Origin: DATATV01 sp036268615
GTDB taxonomy: Bacteria > Actinomycetota > Actinomycetes > Mycobacteriales > Pseudonocardiaceae
Length of the DNA: 64,000 nt
Direction: 5' to 3'
NCBI GenBank assembly: GCA_036268615.1
Contig: DATATV010000005.1
Span: 1-64,000, forward strand
Shown piece by piece: positions 1 through 8,001 of the stretch. A program made the translations under genes and the position numbers. Every line of letters begins with the position of its first letter. Within the stretch, counting starts at the first letter, position 1. The notes under the pieces were generated by a model. The model was not told the DNA's origin. It searched no databases and worked only from the letters and a program-made list of their open reading frames with translations.

Positions 1-1
1 C

Positions 2-826
2 ATCCTCACTGACGGTGAGATCCGGCGTGAGAGCTACTCCAACCACTTCGCCACCGCACTCGACGGCATCGACATCGACAACCCCGGCACGGCGCTGGAC
101 CGCAGCGGCCATCCGAACCCGGTGCCGCGCATCACCGGCCCGATCCGGCGCACCCGGCCGATCGAGGTCGACGACGTGCGGTTCCTGCGTGCGCACGCGG
201 ATCGCACGATCAAGATGACGGTGCCCGGCCCGTTCACGATGAGCCAGCAGGCGCAGAACGACCACTACGCCGACGCCGAGGCCGCCGCGATGGACTACGC
301 GGCAGCGGTCAACGCGGAGATCAAGGATCTGCACGCCGCCGGCGCCGACATCGTCCAGATCGACGAGCCCTACATGCAGGCCCGTCCCGACGCAGCCCGC
401 GCGTACGGTCTTGCCGCCCTGAACGCCGCGCTCGACGGGGTCACCGGGACGACGGCCGTGCACATCTGCTTCGGTTACGCCGCGATCATCCATGAGCGGC
501 CGGAGGGATATTCGTTTCTGCCCGAGCTGGCCGGCTGCCCGGCTGATCAGATCTCGATCGAGACCGCTCAGTCCGGACTCGACCTCGGCGTGCTCCCCGA
601 CCTGGCCGGGAAGACGATCATTCTCGGGGTGATCAACCTGTCCGACCCGGCGGTCGAGACGGTGGAGGTGGTGGCTGACCGGGTTCGTCGCGCCTTCGGT
701 TACGTGCCGCCTGATCGGATTGTTGTTGCCACGGACTGCGGGATGAAGTATCTGCCTCGGGAGAGCGCTGAGGGGAAGATGCGGGCCATGGCCGGGGCGG
801 CTGCGTTGCTGCGGAAGGAAATCTGA
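2..826 (+). CDS. MetE-like methyltransferase domain protein (5' end outside window)
   Basis: The reading frame is open from base 2, so the N-terminus lies off the left edge; 274 residues are visible. The sequence matches the C-terminal catalytic domain of cobalamin-independent methionine synthase, a zinc-dependent TIM barrel that moves a methyl group to a thiol. Visible signs are TDGEIRRES near the left edge, QIDEPYM in mid-domain, HICFGYA (His and Cys zinc ligands) and ATDCGMKYL (third ligand Cys). Such short MetE-core proteins lack the folate-binding N-terminal half, so the methyl donor and acceptor cannot be named. The stop is TGA at 824-826, followed by the decayed end of the CRISPR array. 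Confidence 0.82.
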   Translation: MLTDGEIRRESYSNHFATALDGIDIDNPGTALDRSGHPNPVPRITGPIRRTRPIEVDDVRFLRAHADRTIKMTVPGPFTMSQQAQNDHYADAEAAAMDYAAAVNAEIKDLHAAGADIVQIDEPYMQARPDAARAYGLAALNAALDGVTGTTAVHICFGYAAIIHERPEGYSFLPELAGCPADQISIETAQSGLDLGVLPDLAGKTIILGVINLSDPAVETVEVVADRVRRAFGYVPPDRIVVATDCGMKYLPRESAEGKMRAMAGAAALLRKEI

Positions 827-920
827 CGGGTCTTCTCGTCTGGCCGCCGGATTGACAGGTTGGGGGCCGCGTGTGTGGGGAACGGCGCCGAGGTCGCCGC
901 TGGCGAGACGTACTTGGGTG

Positions 921-1057
921 GGACCACCCCCGCGAAGGCGTCACCTCGACGCACTGGTCACCGCCTCCACCGGGCTCCCCCGCGCCTGCGGGGGAGACGT
1001 GCGGTAGCCGCCGCGCACGAACGTGACCTGGGGACCACCACCGCGCGCGGGGAAGAC
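921..1057. repeat. Degenerate trailer-end CRISPR repeats
   Basis: Three decayed repeat copies precede the good array. The copy at 921 keeps only the first 14 bases and is out of register by 11 bases. The copy at 971-998 is in register (61 bases before the next) but has lost the opening GGACCA. The copy at 1032-1057 is two bases short. Erosion confined to this side marks it as the trailer end. Confidence 0.85.
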
Positions 1058-2648
1058 AGCACCAGGATCGCCTTCGTGGTCTCTACCTCGGGACCACCCC
1101 CGCGCCTGCGGGGAAGACATTCTGGGTGCCCTGGCCATCGTCGCCATCGTGGGATCACCCCCGCGCCTGCGGGGAAGACCCGCGTTCCCGATGCCGTACT
1201 CCGGTGGGGATGGGACCACCCCCGCGCCTGCGGGGAAGACTCTGGACGTCAACGGCAACGTTAACTCTGCTGCGGGACCACCCCCGCGCCTGCGGGGAAG
1301 ACGCGACCTGGCCGAGTCCGGCGTTCACCTGCTCGGGACCACCCCCGCGCCTGCGGGGAAGACCTGCTGGAGGGCTGGCAGGAGGTCCTCGACCAGGGAC
1401 CACCCCCGCGCCTGCGGGGAAGACGCGCTGATCGCCGCGGCGCAGGCCGCGCGGCGGGGACCACCCCCGCGCCTGCGGGGAAGACCCGGGCGTGCCCTCG
1501 TCATAGACGACCACGTCGGGACCACCCCCGCGCCTGCGGGGAAGACGGTGACCGGCTCGGCGCTCTGCTCCGCGACGAGGGACCACCCCCGCGCCTGCGG
1601 GGAAGACGCGCACGAGCGGGATCTGGACTTCGCGGAACTGGGACCACCCCCGCGCCTGCGGGGAAGACCACGATGTAAATCAGCAGGTCGACAACGGAAC
1701 AGGGACCACCCCCGCGCCTGCGGGGAAGACGACGGGGCCAGTGTTGGTCTGTCGTTCGTGGCGGGACCACCCCCGCGCCTGCGGGGAAGACGCGGTGCGC
1801 GTGGCCTCGTCCGGCGGCATGTACGGACCACCCCCGCGCCTGCGGGGAAGACCGCCGAGTTCGTGTCGACCAGCGCGCGAACGGCGGACCACCCCCGCGC
1901 CTGCGGGGAAGACATGCCGCTCACCGCGAACTCGCCGAATGTCGAGGGACCACCCCCGCGCCTGCGGGGAAGACCGCAGACGCTTACTGCTCATCATCGG
2001 CTCAGGCGGACCACCCCCGCGCCTGCGGGGAAGACAAGGCGGCCCTAGTGGCTTCCTGGCTGACGCCAGGACCACCCCCGCGCCTGCGGGAAAGACTAAG
2101 AATGGCTTGCCCTAGCGGAAAGAAGCACGGGGACCACCCCCGCGCCTGCGGGGAAGACTCCGGCACGGCCACCAACACCGTCACGCTGTCCGGACCACCC
2201 CCGCGCCTGCGGGGAAGACCGGCGACCCGCTTGCAGGAACACCAGCGGACCGGGGACCACCCCCGCGCCTGCGGGGAAGACCAGACCAACGGCCTGCTGG
2301 TCGGGTCGCCCTGGGGACCACCCCCGCGCCTGCGGGGAAGACTCGCCGTCGCGTCGCCGGTCGTCATGTCGATCAGGACCACCCCCGCGCCTGCGGGGAA
2401 GACCAAGAACGGAAGCAACCTCGCGTTCGAGATCCGGGACCACCCCCGCGCCTGCGGGGAAGACCACGTTGGCCTGTACGGGGCGATCCCGGGGGTGGGA
2501 CCACCCCCGCGCCTGCGGGGAAGACCGACCATGGGCCGGTCCTGGACGCCGTGGCCGCGGGACCACCCCCGCGCCTGCGGGGAAGACTGTTGTCTACTTC
2601 TGAACTGCAACTGCCTTGTGGGACCACCCCCGCGCCTGCGGGGAAGAC
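971..2648 (-). CRISPR. Type I-E CRISPR array, 26 good repeats plus decayed left end, no adjacent cas genes
   Basis: A 28-base repeat, on this strand beginning GGACCACCCCCGCG and ending CCTGCGGGGAAGAC, recurs every 61 or 62 bases. Good copies start at 1091, 1152, 1213, 1275, 1336, 1397, 1458, 1519, 1580, 1641, 1703, 1764, 1825, 1886, 1947, 2008, 2069, 2131, 2192, 2254, 2315, 2376, 2437, 2498, 2560 and 2621. Copies 1152 and 2069 have one mismatch each. Spacers are 33-34 bases and all differ. The complement starts GTCTTCCCCGC, the type I-E form, so transcription is predicted on the minus strand with the leader to the right of 2648. The decayed repeats at 971 and 1032 are at the opposite end, as expected for the oldest spacers. 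No cas gene occurs in the window, so interference must depend on genes elsewhere or be lost. Confidence 0.97.
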
Positions 2649-2790
2649 ACTTCTTGACCTGGTACGTTACCCGAGACTGCCCGCGTTTTCATTCACTTTG
2701 AACGCGGTGCCTGAGAGACCGCAGGCTCGCCCGACACGATGCGCGGGGTATGTCCGTCCGGCCGAGGTCCATCGGCGATCAAGTGCCCAC
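2649..2790 (-). promoter_or_regulatory. Predicted CRISPR leader region
   Basis: Immediately right of the last perfect repeat the sequence is noticeably richer in A and T than its surroundings (runs such as TTTTCATTCACTTTGAA near 2685-2701). It lies upstream of the array in the predicted direction of transcription. A leader here agrees with repeat decay at the other end. No clear -10/-35 pair could be fixed by eye. Confidence 0.5.
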
Positions 2791-2805
2791 AGTGGGCCGG
2801 TGACA

Positions 2806-3003
2806 ATGCGGCACGCGGTTCGGGCGATCTTGCTTCATGAACACCACCGGATGCTGCTGTGCCGGATGACCGTCCAGCCGCCCGGCACGGTGGTGTGGGC
2901 CGCGCCGGGCGGCGGCGTCGAGGACGGCGAGTCACTCACCGGTCGGCTCGCGGCGTTGATCGACGGCGCGAGCCCGACAAAGACCGTGCTGCTCGGGGTC
3001 TGA
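2806..3003 (+). pseudogene. Truncated NUDIX hydrolase remnant
   Basis: The 65-residue frame from ATG 2806 begins MRHAVRAILL and contains VWAAPGGGVEDGESL, the opening half of a NUDIX box (GGG-V-E-x-GE). The second half, REUxEE, which binds the metal needed for pyrophosphate hydrolysis, is replaced by LAALIDGASPTK, and the frame ends after about half the usual fold. An intact NUDIX protein is about 130-170 residues. It is therefore most likely an inactive 5' remnant between the CRISPR leader and the DinB gene. A short unrelated function cannot be excluded. Confidence 0.6.
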
Positions 3004-3006
3004 CGG

Positions 3007-3543
3007 TCAGAAGGAGGTCGCTGCGCCCCCGCTCCGCCACAGCGCGCGCAGGAGCGCGGCCTCCGCGCCGTGGTGGATGAGTTCGTCCAGCATGTGCAGT
3101 ACGAACGACCGCCGAGTCGCGGAACCGTACGGCCCGGCGACCCTGCCGATCGGCTCGGCCAACGAGTCCTCGGTGCTCGCGGCGAGAAAGCCTTGCCACA
3201 CGCCGTAAGCCGCATCGAGCGCGGCCAAGGCGTCAGCGGCCGTGCCGGGATCGCCGGTCGAGGACATCGGGGTGGTCGGCTGGCCCAGCCATGGCCCGTT
3301 GCGGTCCTCGGTCAGGAAGTCTGCGATGTGGCAGAGGCGCCAGGCCAATGTGGTGAACTCCGGGGGCGCGCCGTCCGGTGACGGGCCGTCCGAGCGGAAG
3401 CCGCCCTCGAAAGGGCGGACGGTTCGGCAGCCGGGCACGGGCTCCCACCGGTACTCCTCGTCGGTCAGCCCGACCAGCTCGCTGCGCAGCCGCTGCCAGA
3501 CGTAGTCCGACGTCTCCACCAGATCGTCCCTTGCGGAGTTCAT
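3007..3543 (-). CDS. DinB-family putative metalloprotein
   Basis: The 178-residue protein has the four-helix DinB/YfiT-like pattern, with histidines in WRLCHIADF and in LDELIHHGAE at the places used for metal binding in this superfamily. Actinobacterial DinB proteins are often thiol (mycothiol or bacillithiol) S-transferases or of unknown function; no specific substrate can be read here. Its ATG (3541-3543) overlaps, as ATGA, the original stop of the decayed kinase gene upstream, so the two were once translationally coupled. Confidence 0.75.
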   Translation of the reverse strand: MNSARDDLVETSDYVWQRLRSELVGLTDEEYRWEPVPGCRTVRPFEGGFRSDGPSPDGAPPEFTTLAWRLCHIADFLTEDRNGPWLGQPTTPMSSTGDPGTAADALAALDAAYGVWQGFLAASTEDSLAEPIGRVAGPYGSATRRSFVLHMLDELIHHGAEAALLRALWRSGGAATSF

Positions 3544-3990
3544 TGCTGGACTCTAGTGGCCGGTTCGGAAGTCCATCTGCTCCGCGCTGCTGCCAGCTTG
3601 CCGGCCACGGCGAGGTACGTTTCGGCTTCTTCGTGGTGGCCGAGGCGGAGCAGGAACAGCCGGTGGAGACCAGTTCGGTGAATGTCCACTGCCAGATCGA
3701 CTCCGGGTCGACCCCGGCCAGTTTACCGGCGCGCCGACAGCGCCGGGCCACTGTCTCAAGCGCCGGTTGTGTGCCGCGGGCCAGCCCAGGCCGGCCATGG
3801 GCCGACCGAGACGCTCCAACCGCAGGGTGCGGCGCGGCACGTCGTAGCCGATCAGCCTCGCGTAGGGATCGCCGCCGGCCAGCCGCAGCGCAGCCAGCTC
3901 CCGCCCGAACGGGGTGAAGCCGTCGACTCCGGTGGGGATCGCCACTCTGAGAACAAACCTCGGTACCGCCTGAGCGGCGCCCCGGGTGCG
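3540..3990 (-). pseudogene. Decayed aminoglycoside phosphotransferase (APH-type) gene
   Basis: Kinase-like segments occur in three different frames on the minus strand. One reads GVDGFTPFGRELAALRLAGG and then GYDVPRRTLRLERLG (about 3930-3790). Another reads AGKLAGVDPESIWQWTFTEL (about 3740-3680). A third gives LFLLRLGHHEEAETYLAVAG (about 3660-3595) and runs to TGA at 3540-3542. The middle of the fold, including the catalytic HGD loop expected of streptomycin 6-kinase-like APH proteins, is missing. At least two frameshifts and one internal deletion are needed, so the gene cannot make a working kinase. The original stop still overlaps the DinB start by four bases. The left limit of the remnant is uncertain. 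Confidence 0.6.
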
Positions 3991-4079
3991 CGTGGCAGCG
4001 AAGCAACCCATACCGCCACCGTGGCCGACAGCGTCAGCACGACCACCCTCCGGTGGCCCGCAAACCGATCGGCGCAGCC

Positions 4080-4553
4080 TCAGGGCAGTAGCACCAACCG
4101 TTTCACCAGTTTGCTCACCCGGTTGCGCGGCCCGACGATGCTCAGCGCGCAGTTCGCCAGGTCGGCCGGCTTCGTTTCGGCGAGGCCGGCCTGGTACTCG
4201 TCGTAGACCCGCACCTGTTGGGCGAGTATCGGCATCTCCACCAACAGAACGCCTTCGCTGGCCACGGTTTTCTCCCGCAGCTCGGCGAGTTCGGTGGCGT
4301 CGGCGGCCAGCAGCGTGCAGCCCGCCCACGGCAACCCGGGATGTTGGTGGCCGGACGCGTCCGGGCTGGGCGGGCCGATCAGACCGCCGACGAGGTTGCC
4401 GGTGCTGGCCGCGACGCAGGCGACCGCGTTGGCCAGCCGGCCGACCGGCAGGTCGCGGTCGACGACGATCACCCACTTGAGACGGGCGGCCCGGGTCGGC
4501 TCGCCGGTCAGGATCTCCGCCGGCGTGAAGCCGGGGACCTCGGTGGTGGACAC
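4080..4553 (-). CDS. DUF2000 family protein
   Basis: The 157-residue protein starts at GTG 4553. It shows the DUF2000 pattern: RLKWVIVVDRDLPVGRLANAVA near the N-terminus and VPILAQQ-like MPILAQQVRVYDEYQ in the second half. The family has a peptidyl-tRNA-hydrolase-like fold but no established reaction. It is divergent from an Lrp/AsnC regulator at 4747, an arrangement that suggests control by that regulator through the paired dyads in between. Confidence 0.75.
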   Translation of the reverse strand: MSTTEVPGFTPAEILTGEPTRAARLKWVIVVDRDLPVGRLANAVACVAASTGNLVGGLIGPPSPDASGHQHPGLPWAGCTLLAADATELAELREKTVASEGVLLVEMPILAQQVRVYDEYQAGLAETKPADLANCALSIVGPRNRVSKLVKRLVLLP

Positions 4554-4652
4554 GTTTGCTCGCTTTCGTACGGAGAATCAGCCGATCAGCGAATATGTGG
4601 CCGCTGAATGAGCCTGAAGCTACGCTGATGCTCGGCACTGGGAAATCGCGAG

Positions 4653-4706
4653 CGAACATAGTTCGGCCGCGCTATGACCAGGGCGAGTCGGAGCGAACGT
4701 GGTTCG
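4653..4706. promoter_or_regulatory. Twin dyads CGAAC-N3-GTTCG, likely Lrp-family operator
   Basis: Two perfect dyads, 4653-4665 and 4694-4706, have the same arms (CGAAC/GTTCG) and 3-base centres, and both are preceded by GAG. Their centres are 41 bases apart, close to four helical turns. They sit between the divergent DUF2000 and Lrp/AsnC starts, where such regulators usually bind their own promoter. Confidence 0.6.
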
Positions 4707-4746
4707 GCGGGGGGCAGTGCCGGCCGAACGAAAGCGAGGAGGAGCG

Positions 4747-5244
4747 GTGGCCGAACTGGACGAGCTGGATCTGGCGCTGCTGCGCGAGTTGCAGCGGGAC
4801 GCGCGGCGGACCAACCGGGAGCTGGCGGCGGCGACCGGGGTGTCGCCGTCCACCTCGCTGGAGCGCGTCCGGTCGTTGCGGGAGCGCGGCGTGATCCGGG
4901 GGTTCCTGGTGGACGTCGACCTCGCGCAGTTGGGCCGGCCGGTGCAGGCGCTGATCGCGGTGCGCATCCGGCCACCCTCCCGGGCGCACATCGACGCGTT
5001 CCGGGAGTGGGCGGCGCGGCTCCCGGAGACGCTCGGCGTTTTTGTGGTCACCGGCGGCGAGGACTTCCTGCTGCACGTCGCCCTGCCGGACAACAACGCG
5101 CTCTACGCCTTTGTCATCGACAAGCTCACCCAACGCCCCGAGGTCGCCGACGTGCGCACGAGCGTCGTCTACGAGCACCTGCGCAGCCCGGTGGTCGAAC
5201 CCCCCGGGCCCCCGGTCGCGCGCGGCCGGGGGCGCCGAAACTAG
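4747..5244 (+). CDS. Lrp/AsnC family transcriptional regulator
   Basis: The GTG at 4747 is chosen because GAGGAGGAG lies just upstream; the product is 165 residues. It has the AsnC helix-turn-helix (LDELDLALLRELQRDARRTNRELAAATGVS, then a recognition helix LERVRSLRERGVIRGF) followed by a RAM ligand-binding domain with the GGEDFLLHVALPD segment. Lrp-type proteins are octameric or dimeric regulators that sense amino acids or related metabolites. The best candidate target is the divergent DUF2000 gene and itself. Its stop TAG is shared base for base with the stop of the convergent cellulase gene (CTAG, 5241-5244). Confidence 0.9.
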   Translation: MAELDELDLALLRELQRDARRTNRELAAATGVSPSTSLERVRSLRERGVIRGFLVDVDLAQLGRPVQALIAVRIRPPSRAHIDAFREWAARLPETLGVFVVTGGEDFLLHVALPDNNALYAFVIDKLTQRPEVADVRTSVVYEHLRSPVVEPPGPPVARGRGRRN

Positions 5245-6863
5245 CAGGTGGTGGAGTTGAGGATGAAGGCTGTTGGCGCGGCGTGGCTGGTCGAGTAGGT
5301 CGCGGTGAAGCCGATGGTCGCGGTGCCGGCCGGGGCGATCGTCGTGTTGTAGGCGGCGTTGGTCACGGTGACCTGTTCACCGGACTGGGTGTAGGTGGCG
5401 TTCCAGAGGTTGCTGATCTGCTGGTCACCGGGGAACGTCCAGCGCAGGGTCCAGCCGGTGATCGGCGTGCTGCCGGTGTTGGTCACGGTCACCCCCGCCT
5501 GGAAACCACCCTGCCACGAACTGGTTTCCGTGTAGGCGACCGAGCACTTGGCCGTTGGCGGAGTGGCGGTGGTGGTAATTGTTGTCGTCGTGGGTGGCGG
5601 GGTGGTGCCGGTGAGCGATGACTCAAGGGACGCGAGCAGGGACTGCTTGGCGGCGCTCACCGGGGTCGGGTCGTAGTTGTTGTCCAGCAACGCATACGAG
5701 TCCTCGCCGTTGAGTGCCCAGTAGGTCCAGCCCATGGCCGGGTTGGCGTGCAGGTAGCTGATCAGGCTGTCGAACCACTGGCCTTCCGAGCCTGCCGTGG
5801 TGTCTGTGACGTCGGTGCTGCCGTTGCCGGTGCCGAACTCGCCGACCCAGACCGGCGCGACCTGCTGGGTGGACAGGTAACCCCAGTACTTGGTCCAGAC
5901 CGCGGCCAGGCTCGCCGCCGTCGTCGTCGAGTTGAACCAGGTCTGCTGGAACAGGTTCGGGCCGTAGTCGTGGGCCGAGTAGACGACGTGGCCGGGGGAG
6001 CTGAGCACCACCGGGAACTGGCCGGCGAGTTCCAGGTCGCCGCCCCACCAGGTGGTGTCGAAGCCGCCGGAAGCGTTGGGGGTGTTGCTGATGCCCTCGC
6101 AGAACACCAGCGCGTTCGGGTCCGCGGCGAGCACGGCGTTGCCGGCGTTCTGGTAGGCCAGCCGCACGTCGGTGTTCGGGTCGCCGGTGCCCCAGGTCGC
6201 GCCCTGGGCGTAGGTGTCGCCGGTCGGGGTGTGTGGCTCGTTGCGCAGGTCGAAGCCGATCACCGTCGGATTGCCGGCGTAGCGCTTGGCCACCGTCGAC
6301 CAGTCGGCCAGCCAGTTCTGGTTGGTGTAGGTGCTGGTGTACCAGAGGCCGTTGTCCTCGGCCGACTCGCCGGCCTCCGAGCGGTGGTTGTCGATGATCA
6401 CCTTCAGGCCGTCCTGGCCCGCGTAGGTGATGATCTTGTCCAGGATCTGCATCGAGGTGAGGCCCTGGAGGTCCCCGTTGATCGGTCCGGTGTTGTTGTA
6501 GAAGCTGAGGTTCTGCGGCACGACCGGGTGTTCCACCATCTGGTTCGAGATCGGGATGCGGATGGTGTTGTAACCCAGGTTCCTGATGTCGTCGACGACC
6601 GCGTGATAGTCCTGCGACCACAGGCCGTGCGCGACCTCGTCGGGGGTTTCGAAGCCGTACCAGTTGATCCCGGCGATCCGCACCGGCGCGCCGGTCGAGT
6701 CGAGGATCTGGTTGCCGCCGGTGAGCCAGTAGCCGGCGCCTGCCGCCGGGCTGGGCGCGGCGCTCACTGCCGGGGCCACCGCGACCACGCCCGCGCCGAC
6801 CGCCAGCAGCGCCGCGCCGGCCGCGATCCAGCCGGTCAGGACCTTGCCGGAAACCGTGTGCAT
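5241..6863 (-). CDS. Secreted GH5 endoglucanase with C-terminal CBM2
   Basis: ATG 6863 is preferred over an upstream in-frame start because AGGAGGA lies directly before it; the product is 540 residues. A Sec signal peptide covers about residues 1-35. The GH5 catalytic domain follows, with the acid/base Glu209 in FDLRNEPH and the nucleophile Glu342 in WVGEFGTG. A Thr/Pro linker (about 415-438) leads to a family 2 carbohydrate-binding module (439-540) bounded by a Cys near each end and carrying conserved Trp residues. It should cleave beta-1,4-glucan outside the cell while bound to cellulose. The gene lies 20 bases after the expansin-like gene, so the two are probably co-transcribed. Confidence 0.93.
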   Translation of the reverse strand: MHTVSGKVLTGWIAAGAALLAVGAGVVAVAPAVSAAPSPAAGAGYWLTGGNQILDSTGAPVRIAGINWYGFETPDEVAHGLWSQDYHAVVDDIRNLGYNTIRIPISNQMVEHPVVPQNLSFYNNTGPINGDLQGLTSMQILDKIITYAGQDGLKVIIDNHRSEAGESAEDNGLWYTSTYTNQNWLADWSTVAKRYAGNPTVIGFDLRNEPHTPTGDTYAQGATWGTGDPNTDVRLAYQNAGNAVLAADPNALVFCEGISNTPNASGGFDTTWWGGDLELAGQFPVVLSSPGHVVYSAHDYGPNLFQQTWFNSTTTAASLAAVWTKYWGYLSTQQVAPVWVGEFGTGNGSTDVTDTTAGSEGQWFDSLISYLHANPAMGWTYWALNGEDSYALLDNNYDPTPVSAAKQSLLASLESSLTGTTPPPTTTTITTTATPPTAKCSVAYTETSSWQGGFQAGVTVTNTGSTPITGWTLRWTFPGDQQISNLWNATYTQSGEQVTVTNAAYNTTIAPAGTATIGFTATYSTSHAAPTAFILNSTTC

Positions 6864-6883
6864 GCTTCCTCCTGTTGACCGGG

Positions 6884-7849
6884 TCACGGGGTGGTGCTGG
6901 TGGTGTAGGGCGCCGCGGTGTACGCGCCGGAACAGCCGTTGGTGCAGTTCGTCGGCAGGCTGAAGTGATAGACGCGGCCGGCGTTGAGCAGGGTGTCGGC
7001 GGAGTCGGTCACCCGGATCTCGTACTGGGTGCCCTGGGTCGGAGTGGTGGTGGTCGGGCCGATGATGTAGTCGTCACCAAGATCACTGTCCATTGTGGCC
7101 GACTTCCACACACCGTTGCTGTAGTACTGGATGCTGTGGATTCCGTTGGGCAGGTGCGAGACGGCGATGGCCGTCCACCACAGCTGGGCCGACTGCAGGA
7201 AGCCGATGTTGATGTCGCCGGAGTACGCGGGCGCCGGCACGAACTGCCAGCTGATCTGGCGGTTGTTCCAGTTGTTCGGGTACAGGTCGCCGACCGGCGT
7301 GCTGCCGTGCGCGAACAGGTTGAGTGAGTTCTGCGCCAGGTCGAGGTGGTACGGGTCGTCCCGGCACCAGGCGTTGCTGTCCGCGCAGCTGTCCGCGACG
7401 ACCATCGTCAGCGTCGCCCCGTTGTACTTGTCGGCCACCCAGGAACCGTTGCGGCAGAACGGTTGGTTCGGCGCGCCGTCGTTGGTGCCGGTGCACCGGT
7501 CGCCGATCGTCACCTGGACGAACCGGTCGCAGTTGAGGCCGTTGTCGAACATGCCGGTGATTCCGGCCATCGACGCCGGGATCGGCCGGGGGAAGCCGCC
7601 GTAGTTGCCGGGCGTGTTGAACACGTTGAGCGCCACGAAGTTCTGGCTGTCCAGGTCGGCCTGCGGCAGGCCGCAGCCGCCGTAGGGCGAGCCGAGCCCG
7701 CTGAAGTAGGTGGCGTTGCCGGTGACCGGCGTCGGGGTCGCGCCGACGGTCAGCGCGGCCGCGGGCGACGCCCCGACCACGAGACCGACCAGGGCCAGCG
7801 CGGCCAGTAGACAGACCGACAGCCGTCGGCGGGCGCCCCGGTTGGCCAT
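6884..7849 (-). CDS. Secreted expansin-like cellulose-loosening protein
   Basis: The 321-residue protein has an N-terminal signal peptide (RRRLSVCLLAALALVGLVVG then ASPAAA). The rest resembles bacterial expansin-like proteins: a double-psi barrel segment beginning GNATYFSGLG, with paired cysteines, and a second domain with WQFVPAP. Expansins loosen cellulose networks without hydrolysis and boost cellulases. Position directly upstream of a GH5-CBM2 cellulase supports this role. The cysteine-rich middle (CDRF, RCTG, FCRNG, SCADSNAWC) suggests several disulphides. Confidence is limited by divergence from plant expansins. Confidence 0.7.
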   Translation of the reverse strand: MANRGARRRLSVCLLAALALVGLVVGASPAAALTVGATPTPVTGNATYFSGLGSPYGGCGLPQADLDSQNFVALNVFNTPGNYGGFPRPIPASMAGITGMFDNGLNCDRFVQVTIGDRCTGTNDGAPNQPFCRNGSWVADKYNGATLTMVVADSCADSNAWCRDDPYHLDLAQNSLNLFAHGSTPVGDLYPNNWNNRQISWQFVPAPAYSGDINIGFLQSAQLWWTAIAVSHLPNGIHSIQYYSNGVWKSATMDSDLGDDYIIGPTTTTPTQGTQYEIRVTDSADTLLNAGRVYHFSLPTNCTNGCSGAYTAAPYTTSTTP

Positions 7850-7886
7850 CCCGTCACCTTCTTCGACACGCCCTGCGGCGACCAGC

Positions 7887-7914
7887 GGTGCGGACGAGTT
7901 CGCCCGTCCGCACC
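7887..7914. terminator. Hairpin after the GH106-like gene
   Basis: A perfect 10-base inverted repeat, GGTGCGGACG and CGTCCGCACC, with an 8-base loop lies between the stop of the GH106-like gene and the start of the expansin-like gene. It has no T tract, so it would be a stem-only terminator of the actinomycete kind, or an mRNA end-protecting structure. Confidence 0.55.
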
Positions 7915-8001
7915 ATTGGTCACCCAGCCGCGCGCGGCGTCAATTTCTTGCGCCGTGCCAACGGGTTGAGCACTGTCGGGAGGTGAAAGTTACACCGTGG
8001 A

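Noticed and set aside
1058..2620. Self-targeting spacers against this window
   Set aside because: Reading the spacers against the window by eye gave no match; a proper alignment search would be needed to be sure.
1023..2700. Long reading frames with repeated PPPRLRGR or DHPRACGED units
   Set aside because: They are translations of the CRISPR repeat in different frames, with no start signal or codon logic.
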